Of a stretch of 64,000 nucleotides of DNA, positions 27,183 through 35,736 are shown in pieces. Origin of the DNA: Streptomyces sp. NBS 14/10 (lineage in GTDB: Bacteria > Actinomycetota > Actinomycetes > Streptomycetales > Streptomycetaceae); contig NZ_NCSM01000010.1 of NCBI RefSeq assembly GCF_002224125.1, forward strand, positions 124,001 through 188,000, written 5' to 3'. The translations under genes were made by a program, and so were the position numbers. Every line of letters starts with the position of its first letter. The first letter of the stretch is position 1. The notes beneath the pieces were generated by a model. That model made no database searches and was not told the DNA's origin. It saw only the letters and a list, made by a program, of their open reading frames with translations.

Positions 27183-29582
27183 GTGGCCGAGCCGGCAGAG
27201 CTCCAGGGGACAACTTCCGCTCGCGCCCGTCGTTGGCTGCGGCGCACGGCAGCGCTGCTCACCGCTGCGCCCGTGCTCGTGGGTGTGCTGCAGATCCCGG
27301 CGGCTCCCGGTGCCCACGCCCAGACCGCCCTGGCCCGGACCGCGCCCACCCAGCAGACCGCCCCGGCTCAGGCCAAGGCCACCGGTTCGCGCACCGTCGA
27401 TGTCGCCATCGACTCGCTCACTCCCACCACACCGTCCAGGAACGACACGCTCACCGTCAGCGGCACCGTCACCAACCACGGCAGCTCGACGATCAGCGCC
27501 TCCTCCGTCGGCCTCACGGTCGGCCCGACCATGAACGGCCGCAACGACATCGATACGGCCGCCAAGCGGAAGGGCTATGAGATCGGCCTCGACGGCACCG
27601 AGGTCTCCGACAAGTACAAGCGGAAGATCGGCAACCTCCGCGCCGGCATCAGCCGTGACTTCACCCTCTCCATACCGGTCAGGGAGCTCCACCTCGGCGG
27701 GAACGGCGTCTATCAGCTCGGTGTCACCCTCAGCGGCCAGACGCGGAGCCAGCCCTGGTCGCAGGTCATGGGCATCGAGCGGACCTTCCTGCCCTGGCAG
27801 CCGAGCGCCGCCACCAAGAAGAGCAAGCTCACCTTCCTGTGGCCGCTCATCTCCTCCACCCACCTGGCCGCCCGCACGGGTACGGGCGCCAATGAGCAGC
27901 AGACGCCGATCTTCCAGAACGACGACCTCACGGCGGAGCTCGCCCCCGGCGGACGGCTGCACCAGCTCGTGGCACTCGGCAAGAGCCTGCCGGTCACCTG
28001 GGTGGTCGACCCGGACCTGCTCGCCACGGTCGACGCGATGACCAAGCCGTACGAGGTCCAGAGCCAGACGGAGAACGAGACGACGGACGGCCGGGGCCAG
28101 GCCGTGGCCAAGCAGTGGCTCAACGACCTGCAGCAGGCCGTCGAGGGACACCAGGTGGTGGCCCTGCCCTTCGCCGATCCCGACCTCGCCTCGCTCGCGC
28201 ACCGCGGCAAGAACTCGGGCGCCCTCAGCCACCTCCAGACCGCCACCGCGCTCGCCTCGACGACCGTGGACACCGTGCTCCATGTGAAGCCCCGTACGGA
28301 CTTCGCCTGGCCGGTGAACGGCGCCATCGACTCCTCGATCGTGGACGTCGCCACCTCCGCCGGCGCGCACAACATCATCGCCCGCAGCGACAGCCTGCGC
28401 GAGACGGGCAGCCTGCCGTACACCCCCACAGCGGCCCGCCAGATCGGCGGAGGCAACACGGCGGTGGTCGCGGACGCACGGCTGTCCACCGCCTTCATGG
28501 GCGACATGACGCGGGCGGAGAACGCCACGCTGGCCGTCCAGAAGTTCCTCGCCCAGACCCAGATGATCACCCTGCAGGCGCCGGACAAGCAGCGCAGCAT
28601 CGTCGTGGCTCCGCAGCGGATGCCCACCACCAGCCAGGCGCAGGCCATGGCGGCGGCCCTGAACGGCCTGTCCGGAAGCTGGACACAGCCGCTCAGTCTG
28701 GGGCAGGCCGCCAAGGCCCAGCCCGACCCGCTCGCCACCCACCGGGTACCCGCCGCCCGCTCGTACCCGGCCGCGCTGCGCCGCCAGGAGCTGCCCACCG
28801 ACGGATTCGAGAAGATCCGGCTGACCCAGGCCGCCCTCGACAAGTTCGAGGGGATCCTCACCGCCAAGGACCGCGTGGTCACCCCGTTCGGCGCCGCGAT
28901 CATGCGGGAGATCTCCACCTCGTGGCGCCAAGACCCGCGAGGCTCGACCGGCTTCCGCGACTCCGTCCAGGCCTATCTCCAGGACCTCACGGAGAAGGTG
29001 CGCCTCATCAACAAGACGGACATGACCCTGTCCGGGCGCAGCGCCACGATTCCGGTGACCGTCCAGAACAACCTGCTGCAACCCGTCGAGCTGCGGCTGG
29101 TCCTCCGGTCCCAGCAGGGCAACCGCCTGGAGGTCAGCGACCCCCAGGTGGTCACGGTCCAGGGTGGACACAGCCAGTCGGTGAAGTTCGGCACCACAGC
29201 CAACGCGAACGGACGCGCCTGGGTGACGGCCCAGCTGTACACCGTGGACGGCCAGGCATACGGCCCCGAGATGTCGTTCAAGGTGAATGTCACCGAAATC
29301 ACGTCCACGGTCATTCTGGTGATCGCCGGCGGGGTGCTGCTGCTCGTTCTCGCCGGGATCCGGATCTACCTCCAGCGCAAGCGGTCCGCCGCCAGGAGTG
29401 ATGAAGACGCTGCGGGGAACGGCGAGAAGCAGGACGGAGAGGCGGCGGACGACGAGCCGACCGAGCCCGGCGAGGGGGAGCGCCCGGGCACCCTGGTGCC
29501 CGGGCAGGCGAGTGACCCGGCACCGGACACCGGATCGCAAAGCGCTGGCCCCTCCGGCTCAGGTGAGAAAGTGGACCATTGA
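27183..29582 (+). CDS. DUF6049-type secreted, membrane-anchored protein
   Basis: The 799-residue protein has a Sec signal peptide (RRTAALLTAAPVLVGVLQIPAAPGAHA, cleavage after about 48), a long extracellular region with beta-sandwich repeats and Gly/Asp-rich low complexity, and one transmembrane helix near 705-728 (VILVIAGGVLLLVLAGIRIYL). It ends in an acidic cytoplasmic tail. I assign it to DUF6049 from its place between cca and murJ and its size; function is unknown. An extracellular wall-linked role is inferred from the MurJ neighbour, 48 bases downstream. The GTG start is shared with the start of the signal peptide. Confidence 0.78.
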   Translation: MAEPAELQGTTSARARRWLRRTAALLTAAPVLVGVLQIPAAPGAHAQTALARTAPTQQTAPAQAKATGSRTVDVAIDSLTPTTPSRNDTLTVSGTVTNHGSSTISASSVGLTVGPTMNGRNDIDTAAKRKGYEIGLDGTEVSDKYKRKIGNLRAGISRDFTLSIPVRELHLGGNGVYQLGVTLSGQTRSQPWSQVMGIERTFLPWQPSAATKKSKLTFLWPLISSTHLAARTGTGANEQQTPIFQNDDLTAELAPGGRLHQLVALGKSLPVTWVVDPDLLATVDAMTKPYEVQSQTENETTDGRGQAVAKQWLNDLQQAVEGHQVVALPFADPDLASLAHRGKNSGALSHLQTATALASTTVDTVLHVKPRTDFAWPVNGAIDSSIVDVATSAGAHNIIARSDSLRETGSLPYTPTAARQIGGGNTAVVADARLSTAFMGDMTRAENATLAVQKFLAQTQMITLQAPDKQRSIVVAPQRMPTTSQAQAMAAALNGLSGSWTQPLSLGQAAKAQPDPLATHRVPAARSYPAALRRQELPTDGFEKIRLTQAALDKFEGILTAKDRVVTPFGAAIMREISTSWRQDPRGSTGFRDSVQAYLQDLTEKVRLINKTDMTLSGRSATIPVTVQNNLLQPVELRLVLRSQQGNRLEVSDPQVVTVQGGHSQSVKFGTTANANGRAWVTAQLYTVDGQAYGPEMSFKVNVTEITSTVILVIAGGVLLLVLAGIRIYLQRKRSAARSDEDAAGNGEKQDGEAADDEPTEPGEGERPGTLVPGQASDPAPDTGSQSAGPSGSGEKVDH

Positions 29583-29630
29583 GCAATGGCGTGGCCGACC
29601 GGCCGCAGCGGACTATGAGGTGGGGTAGCG

Positions 29631-32048
29631 ATGAACGCGCCGTATGACGGTGATCGCGGCCAGGGCGCGGGCAACGACCCCGCCGGCCGGGTACCGCCGC
29701 CGCAGAGCGGCCCGTACGCCCACCAGAGCCCTTACGGACCGGAGCCGCATCAGCAGGATCCGTATCTGGGGGACCCCCGCGACATCTCGTACAGCCAGCT
29801 GCCGTACGTACAGGACCCCTATATGCAGGATCCGTACGTCACCGGTTCGTTCACGCCCTACCCGTACACGGCGCAGGACCCCTACACCGCACGCCAGGAC
29901 TCCTACGGCCACGATCCGCTGACGGACCCGCTCACGGATCCGCTGACAGATCCGCTGTACGACCAGGGCCAGGGCCAGGGCGCGTACCACCAGCCTCAGT
30001 CCGGCGGCTACCAGCAGCCCTACCAGCAGCAGCCCGCGCCCCCGCAGGGGCACGATCCGCGGCTCTGGTCGGCCGAGACCGCCGCCCCCGAGGGCGCCGC
30101 CCACCAGCAGTACGGCGGCGACATCGAGGCCACGCAGTACCTGGGCACCGGCCCGCAGGCCGGCTACGCCGCCGGGGAACAGCAGCAGCCGGACGCCTTC
30201 GCGCACCTCTTCCGCGACCAGCAGCCCTACGAGCCCCAGCGCCCCCAGCAGCAGCCCCCGGCCGGGTATCCGCCCGCGGGGTCCCCGCAGGGGCAGGCGC
30301 CGCTGCCCGGACCACCCGGCCCCGTTCCCGCCCAGCCGGCCGCCCCCGCGGGGGCGGCCGCGGCGGTGGCCGAGCCTGAGACGGCCGAGCCGGAGAAGAA
30401 GCGCTCGGGCGGCCGCGCGGGAAACCTGCTCAAGTCCAGCGCGGTGATGGCGGCCGGAACGCTGGTCTCCCGGCTCACCGGATTCGTCCGCCAGCTGGTG
30501 ATCGTCGCCGCCATCGGCGCGGCCACCCTCGGCGACACCTACGCCGTCGCCTACCAGCTGCCCGCGATGATCTACTTCCTCACCGTGGGCGGCGGCCTCA
30601 ACTCCGTCTTCGTCCCGCAGCTCGTCCGCTCCATGAAGGAGGACGAGGACGGCGGCGACGCCTACGCCAACCGTCTGCTGACCCTGGTGATGGTCGTCCT
30701 CGCGGTCCTCGTCGCGGTATCCGTGTTCGCGGCCCCCACCCTCGTCCGCATGCTCTCGCCGTCCATCGCGGGCAATCCCCAGGCCAACGAGGTGGCGGTC
30801 ACCTTCGCCCGCTACTGCCTGCCCACCATCTTCTTCATGGGCGTGCACGTCGTGGTCGGTCAGATCCTCAACGCCCGCGGCAGCTTCGGCGCCATGATGT
30901 GGACCCCGGTCCTCAACAACATCGTCGTCATCGCCAGCTTCGCCATGTTCATCTGGGTGTTCGGCACCTTCAGCTCCTCCGAGTTGGGCGTCACCAACAT
31001 CACCGACGAAGGGGTCCGGCTGCTGGGCGTGGGCACCCTCCTCGGCCTCACCGTCCAGGCACTGGCGATGTTCCCCTATCTCCGTGCGGCCGGCTTCCGC
31101 TTCCGGCCCCGCTTCGACTGGCGCGGCCACGGCCTGGGCAAGGCCGCCAAGCTCGCCAAGTGGACCGTATTGTTCGTACTCGCCAACCAGGCGGGCAACG
31201 TCGTGGTGACCCGGCTCGCCACCGCGGCCGGCGCCAAGGCCGACAACCAGGGCTACCCCGGCACCGGCCTCCTCGGCTACCAGAGCGCCCAGCTCATCTG
31301 GGGTATGCCGCAGGCGATCATCACCGTCTCCGTCATGGCCGCCCTGCTGCCCCGGATCTCCCGCGCGGCGCACGACGGGGACACCGGCGCGGTCCGCGAC
31401 GACATCTCGCAGGGCCTGCGCACCTCCGCCGTCGCCATCGTCCCGCTCGCCCTCGGGTTCGTCGCGCTCGGCATCCCCATGTGCACCCTGATGTTCGGCT
31501 CCTCCGGCACCGAACAGGCCCGCTCCATGGGCTACATCCTCATGGCCTTCGGTCTCGGACTCATCCCGTTCTCGGTGCAGTACGTCGTCCTGCGCGGCTT
31601 CTACGCCTACGAAGACACCCGCACCCCCTTCTACAACACGGTGATCGTCGCCGCCGTGAACGCCGCCGCCTCCGCACTCTCCTACCTCGTCCTCCCCGCC
31701 CGCTGGGCCGTGGCGGGCATGGCCGCCTCCTACGGCCTGGCCTACGCCATCGGCGTGGGCGTGGCCTGGAAGCGCCTCCGCAAGCAGCTGGGCGGCGATC
31801 TGGACGGTCGGCACGTCGTCCGCACCTACACCCGTCTGGTGGGAGCCGGCATCCCAGCCGCCCTCATCGGCGGAGCGGCCGCCTACGTCATCACCGGGGC
31901 CGTGGGCTCCGGCGTGGCGGGATCTCTAGCGGCTCTGGCCGGTGGCGGTCTCGTTCTTATCGCGGTCTTCTACATTGCGGCGAAACGGATGCGCATTGAA
32001 GAGCTGACCGCCATGGTCGGTATGGTCCGCGGACGACTTGGTCGCTGA
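29631..32048 (+). CDS. murJ: Lipid II flippase MurJ (MviN)
   Basis: The 805-residue protein has a cytoplasmic leader of about 265 residues rich in Gln, Pro, Tyr and Asp, with repeats such as PLTDPLTDPLTDPLYD and DPYMQDPYVTG. The membrane part starts at LLKSSAVMAAGTLVSRLTGFVRQ and has about 14 helices, with conserved AVAYQLPAMIYFLTVGGGLNSVFVPQLVR and later GYILMAFGLGLIPFSVQYVVLRGFYA. It flips lipid II to the outer membrane face for wall synthesis. The leader is unusual in length. A pseudokinase gene follows 110 bases later and likely works with it. Confidence 0.93.
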   Translation: MNAPYDGDRGQGAGNDPAGRVPPPQSGPYAHQSPYGPEPHQQDPYLGDPRDISYSQLPYVQDPYMQDPYVTGSFTPYPYTAQDPYTARQDSYGHDPLTDPLTDPLTDPLYDQGQGQGAYHQPQSGGYQQPYQQQPAPPQGHDPRLWSAETAAPEGAAHQQYGGDIEATQYLGTGPQAGYAAGEQQQPDAFAHLFRDQQPYEPQRPQQQPPAGYPPAGSPQGQAPLPGPPGPVPAQPAAPAGAAAAVAEPETAEPEKKRSGGRAGNLLKSSAVMAAGTLVSRLTGFVRQLVIVAAIGAATLGDTYAVAYQLPAMIYFLTVGGGLNSVFVPQLVRSMKEDEDGGDAYANRLLTLVMVVLAVLVAVSVFAAPTLVRMLSPSIAGNPQANEVAVTFARYCLPTIFFMGVHVVVGQILNARGSFGAMMWTPVLNNIVVIASFAMFIWVFGTFSSSELGVTNITDEGVRLLGVGTLLGLTVQALAMFPYLRAAGFRFRPRFDWRGHGLGKAAKLAKWTVLFVLANQAGNVVVTRLATAAGAKADNQGYPGTGLLGYQSAQLIWGMPQAIITVSVMAALLPRISRAAHDGDTGAVRDDISQGLRTSAVAIVPLALGFVALGIPMCTLMFGSSGTEQARSMGYILMAFGLGLIPFSVQYVVLRGFYAYEDTRTPFYNTVIVAAVNAAASALSYLVLPARWAVAGMAASYGLAYAIGVGVAWKRLRKQLGGDLDGRHVVRTYTRLVGAGIPAALIGGAAAYVITGAVGSGVAGSLAALAGGGLVLIAVFYIAAKRMRIEELTAMVGMVRGRLGR

Positions 32049-32158
32049 TCGTTCAGCACAACCATCGTCTGCCACCGTGTGTCGTGCATAGCGGCGGACT
32101 GTGGGCACAATTGTCTTGGCTCGGAGTAGGCGCAACGGATGGGGAGGCAGGAACGACG

Positions 32159-33874
32159 GTGGCGGAACGGAGCACGGCTGCCGTCGACGTGGCCGACAAC
32201 AGCGGAGATGAGCCGCTGACCGCCGAGGCGGGCAAGGCCACGTCCGACGGGGTGGGAACCGAAACGAAAGCCGAAAAGGAAGCACAGGCCGCGGGCACCG
32301 ACACCAAGGGCGCCGCGGCCGATACGAGCGCCCCCGAGCTGCACAGCGGCCATAAGCTGGCCAGACGCTACCGCCTGGAGGAATGCGTCACCCGTCTGGA
32401 CGGATTCAGCAGCTGGCGTGCCGTGGACGAGAAACTCCGCCGCGCTGTCGGAGTCCATGTGCTGCCCGCCGACCATCCGCGGGCCCGCCCGGTGCTGGCC
32501 GCCGCCCGTTCGGCGGCGCTGCTCGGTGATCCCCGATTCGTCCAAGTCCTCGACGCCGTCGAGGAGAACGACCTCGTCTACGTGGTCCACGAGTGGCTTC
32601 CCGACGCCACCGAACTCACCGCCGTACTCGCCTCCGGGCCGCTCGAGCCGCATGACGCCTACCAGCTCGTCAGCCAGGTGTCCCAGGCCATGGCCGCGGC
32701 CCACCGCGAAGGCCTCGCGCATCTGCGGCTGAACCCGGGCTCCGTGCTGCGCACCGAATCGGGCCAGTACCGCATTCGCGGCCTCGCCGTCATGGCCGCC
32801 CTGCGCGGCATCAGCTCCGACCACCCGCAGCGCACCGACACCGAAGCCATCGGCGCGCTGCTGTACGCCGCCCTGACCCAGCGCTGGCCGTACGAGAGGG
32901 ACGCCTACGGCCTGTCCGGGCTGCCCAAGGGCGTCGGCCTGATCGCGCCCGACCAGGTCCGCGCGGGGGTCCACCGCGGCCTGTCCGAGCTGGCGATGCG
33001 CGCGCTCGTCAACGACGGCGCCACCGCCTCCCGGCAGGACCAGCCCTGCACCACCCCCGAAGAGCTCTCCAAGGCCGTCGCCGCCATGCCGCGGATCCGC
33101 CCGCCGGAGCCCACCTTCACTGCCCCGGACGCCTTCCAGCGCACCACGTACCAGCAGGGCGTCTACGGCCGGCCGCCGCACCACGGCCGGCCGTCCCTCG
33201 CCACCGGCCCGGCCGCCCCCGTACCGCCTCCGCCCCCGCTGCAGAGCCGCACCGGCAAGGCCCTCAAGTGGACCGTCTCGGCCCTGCTGATCGCGGCCCT
33301 CGGCCTCGGCAGCTGGCAGCTCGCGGACACCCTCCTCAAGGAGGAGAAGAAGTCCGGCCCGGGCAAGACCGCCGGGCAGAAGGACGACGGCAGGGCCAAG
33401 AAGCCCGCGTACAAAACCCTCGCCATCGAAAGCGCCACAGAGTTCTCACCGCTGAGCGCGCCGTTCGCCGCGGACGAGGTCGGCGCCGCCATCGACGGCA
33501 AGGCAGGCACCGCCTGGGTGACGAAGGAGTACAAGAACTACCCGAACTTCGGCAACCTGGGCGAGCGCAAGGACGGCAGCGGCATCATCGTCGATCTCGG
33601 CAGTGCCAAGAACGTCTCCAGTGTCGAGGTCGACTTCTACCGTGCGGGGCAGAAGGTGGAGATTCTCGCGGCCCAGGCATCCGCGACGGGCCCGACCTCG
33701 CTCAGCGACTTCTCCCACCGTGTCACCGCTCTGAAGGACGTCGACAAGACGCTGTCCACCACCCTCGACAAGCCGGTGCGGACGCGATACCTACTCATCC
33801 ACATCACCACGCTGCCCACCAGCGCCCCGGATCGCTACCGTGGCGGCATCTCGGAGATCAAGATCAAGGGCTGA
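32159..33874 (+). CDS. Pseudokinase with transmembrane helix and extracellular discoidin-like domain (MurJ partner)
   Basis: The 571-residue protein begins with a disordered acidic leader, then a kinase-fold domain from about residue 70 (RYRLEECVTRLDGFSSWRA). The HRD position reads HLRLNPGSV (near 187), without the catalytic Asp, and no DFG motif follows, so it is unlikely to phosphorylate. A transmembrane helix lies at about 370-390 (LKWTVSALLIAALGLGSWQL). The outside domain, with DGKAGTAWVT and GSGIIVDLGS, resembles F5/8-type sugar-binding folds. In Mycobacterium tuberculosis, MviN itself carries a C-terminal pseudokinase and a similar outer domain, so this is a split equivalent. The GTG at 32159 follows ggggaggc. 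Confidence 0.85.
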   Translation: MAERSTAAVDVADNSGDEPLTAEAGKATSDGVGTETKAEKEAQAAGTDTKGAAADTSAPELHSGHKLARRYRLEECVTRLDGFSSWRAVDEKLRRAVGVHVLPADHPRARPVLAAARSAALLGDPRFVQVLDAVEENDLVYVVHEWLPDATELTAVLASGPLEPHDAYQLVSQVSQAMAAAHREGLAHLRLNPGSVLRTESGQYRIRGLAVMAALRGISSDHPQRTDTEAIGALLYAALTQRWPYERDAYGLSGLPKGVGLIAPDQVRAGVHRGLSELAMRALVNDGATASRQDQPCTTPEELSKAVAAMPRIRPPEPTFTAPDAFQRTTYQQGVYGRPPHHGRPSLATGPAAPVPPPPPLQSRTGKALKWTVSALLIAALGLGSWQLADTLLKEEKKSGPGKTAGQKDDGRAKKPAYKTLAIESATEFSPLSAPFAADEVGAAIDGKAGTAWVTKEYKNYPNFGNLGERKDGSGIIVDLGSAKNVSSVEVDFYRAGQKVEILAAQASATGPTSLSDFSHRVTALKDVDKTLSTTLDKPVRTRYLLIHITTLPTSAPDRYRGGISEIKIKG

Positions 33875-33910
33875 CCCTCGACAGGCGGCCGGGCGGGGAG
33901 GGGCTCCAGG

Positions 33911-34600
33911 GTGGACAACGCCAGATTCGGCGACACGAGCGACGGCGAGCTCCTGAAGCGCCATGTCGCCGGCGACCCGGATGCCTTCGGTGAACTCGTG
34001 CGGCGCCACCGCGACAGGCTCTGGGCGGTGGCGCTGCGCACGCTGGGCGACCGTGAGGAGGCCGCCGACGCGGTCCAGGACGCGCTCGTATCCGCCTACC
34101 GGGCCGCTCACACCTTCCGCGGCCAGTCGGCCGTCACAACCTGGCTCCACCGCATCACGGTGAACGCCTGCCTGGACCGGGCGCGTAAGACCGCCTCCCG
34201 TCGCACCTCCCCCGTTGCCGAAACAGAGCGGCTCGAGCAGCTTCTGGAGCCTCACGAGTCGGCCGCCGCACCCGCGGAGCGCGGAGACCTCCACCGCGAG
34301 CTGATTCGCGCGCTCCGTACCCTGCCCCCCGAGCAGCGGGCGGCCCTCGTACTCGTCGATATGCAGGGCTACCCCGTGGCCGAAGCCGCGAGAATCCTGG
34401 AGGTCCCCACCGGCACGGTCAAAAGCCGCTGCGCCCGGGGACGCGCACGTCTGCTGCCCATGCTGACCCATCTCCGTCCGAACGGGAGGGGTAGCGACTC
34501 GCCGAGCGGGGCAAGGAACCGGACGCAGGGGACATCCGTCCCACCGACGGCAGGACCGAACGACACAGATGCCGTGAAGGGCGGAGGTGGCCGAGCGTGA
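33911..34600 (+). CDS. sigM: ECF sigma factor, SigM-like
   Basis: The 229-residue protein has sigma-2 (DAFGELVRRHRDRLWAVALRTLGDREEAADAVQDALVSAYRAA) and sigma-4 (LRTLPPEQRAALVLVDMQGYPVAEAARILEVPTGTVKSRCARGRARL) regions, with a Ser/Gly/Thr-rich tail of about 60 residues. It directs RNA polymerase to a stress regulon. The order murJ-pseudokinase-sigma-anti-sigma-trxB-trxA matches mycobacterial mviN-sigM-rsmA-trxB-trxC. The GTG start follows ggggagggg. Its last four bases overlap the start of the anti-sigma gene. Confidence 0.9.
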   Translation: MDNARFGDTSDGELLKRHVAGDPDAFGELVRRHRDRLWAVALRTLGDREEAADAVQDALVSAYRAAHTFRGQSAVTTWLHRITVNACLDRARKTASRRTSPVAETERLEQLLEPHESAAAPAERGDLHRELIRALRTLPPEQRAALVLVDMQGYPVAEAARILEVPTGTVKSRCARGRARLLPMLTHLRPNGRGSDSPSGARNRTQGTSVPPTAGPNDTDAVKGGGGRA

Positions 34601-35577
34601 CATCGTCGACCGACACGGACGAGCACCCGGAGGTCACCGAGATCTCCGCACTCGCCGAGGGGCTGCTGCCCCCCGACCGCACCGCCGATGTGCGCGGCCA
34701 CCTCGCCGCCTGTGAGCTGTGCGCCGACGTACAAGCCTCCCTAAACGAGATCCGGTCGCTGCTGGGTACCCTCCCGGGCCCGGTGCAGATGCCCGCCGAT
34801 ATCGCGGGGCGTATCGACGCGGCGCTTGCCGCGGAAGCCCTCCTCGATGCGACAACCCCGGATGACTGCGTCGATGTTTCACGTGAAACTTCGACACTCG
34901 ACTCCTCGGCCGAAGTGGCTCCGAGCGTTTCACGTGAAACATCGGAGCCGACCCGCCCGCGGAAGACGAGCAGCGACTCGACACCCGCCCCGTCCGGCGC
35001 TGCCGAGCGACCGGCGGGGCGTCCGCGAGCCACCACCGGACCGGGCCGTACGAAGTCCCGGCCCGACACCCGGCGCCCACAGCCCCGGCGCTGGCCCAGG
35101 GCCGTCCTCGGCTCCGCCTGCGCGGCTGCCGTGATCGGCCTCGGCACCTTCCTCATGCAGTCGGGCTCCACCACCGGCAACGATGCGGGCAGCACACAGG
35201 CATCGGAGAGGCAGCCCTCGTCCACTACGGAGACGCTCTCAGCGGCGACCCTCCAGGCCCGGGTGCATGCCCTCCTCGCCGACCAGAAGCCCTCGACCGC
35301 CTCTGGCGATGTGCGGGCGCAGGACACCCCGGATATGCCGTTGCGTGCCGAGGACCCCCCGGTGCCCAGCTGTGTACAGGCCGGCACCGGCCGCTCGGAG
35401 ACCCCACTTGCCGCACAGGAGGACACCTACGCCGGCAAGGAGGTCTATCTTGTGGTGCTGCCGCACGAAGCCGACAACAAGCTCGTCGACGCCTTCGTGA
35501 TCGAATCGGCGTGCGTCGCACAGTCACCGTCGAATGCCGGGACCCGCCTCGTGGCCCGCACCTACCCGCGAGACTGA
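34597..35577 (+). CDS. rsmA: Membrane-anchored anti-sigma factor (ZAS-type, RsmA-like)
   Basis: The 326-residue protein has an HxxxCxxC motif (His35, Cys39, Cys42, in HLAACELC), as in zinc-binding anti-sigma factors that release sigma under redox stress. One transmembrane helix near residues 168-187 separates a cytoplasmic half from an extracytoplasmic half. It overlaps sigM by four bases (gtga), showing translational coupling and sigma/anti-sigma pairing. Two parS sites fall inside it, each read as VSRET (residues 94-98 and 111-115) in a low-complexity linker where changes would be tolerated. The partner assignment is by location. Confidence 0.88.
   Translation: MTSSTDTDEHPEVTEISALAEGLLPPDRTADVRGHLAACELCADVQASLNEIRSLLGTLPGPVQMPADIAGRIDAALAAEALLDATTPDDCVDVSRETSTLDSSAEVAPSVSRETSEPTRPRKTSSDSTPAPSGAAERPAGRPRATTGPGRTKSRPDTRRPQPRRWPRAVLGSACAAAVIGLGTFLMQSGSTTGNDAGSTQASERQPSSTTETLSAATLQARVHALLADQKPSTASGDVRAQDTPDMPLRAEDPPVPSCVQAGTGRSETPLAAQEDTYAGKEVYLVVLPHEADNKLVDAFVIESACVAQSPSNAGTRLVARTYPRD
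34876..34889. other. parS centromere site within the anti-sigma gene
   Basis: Perfect gtttcacgtgaaac, in frame as Val-Ser-Arg-Glu-Thr in the anti-sigma linker. Confidence 0.95.
34927..34940. other. parS centromere site within the anti-sigma gene
   Basis: A second perfect gtttcacgtgaaac, 51 bases from the previous one, again in frame as Val-Ser-Arg-Glu-Thr. Confidence 0.95.
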
Positions 35578-35621
35578 GGCGAGCGGCACACGGCACACGG
35601 AAGGCCGACTGACGCCACCCG

Positions 35622-35647
35622 GGAATGCGAGACCCGTAGGATCCGTT
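35622..35647 (+). promoter_or_regulatory. Sigma-R-type promoter for trxB-trxA
   Basis: The sequence ggaat (35622-35626), then 18 bases, then gtt (35645-35647) matches the GGAAT-N18-GTT consensus of the disulfide-stress sigma factor SigR of Streptomyces. It lies about 90 bases before the trxB start. trxBA is a known SigR target in S. coelicolor. Confidence 0.75.
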
Positions 35648-35736
35648 GGGTGGGGTGGCAGCGGTTTTCCGGGGGACTCCGGACATCCCCGCCCTCAGTC
35701 AGCACTCGGCACTCGGCAGAGACAAGGAAGACATCC

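Noticed and set aside
26901..29540. Long minus-strand frame opposite the DUF6049 gene
   Set aside because: Composition is that of a shadow of the plus-strand gene; the plus strand has a signal peptide and membrane helix.
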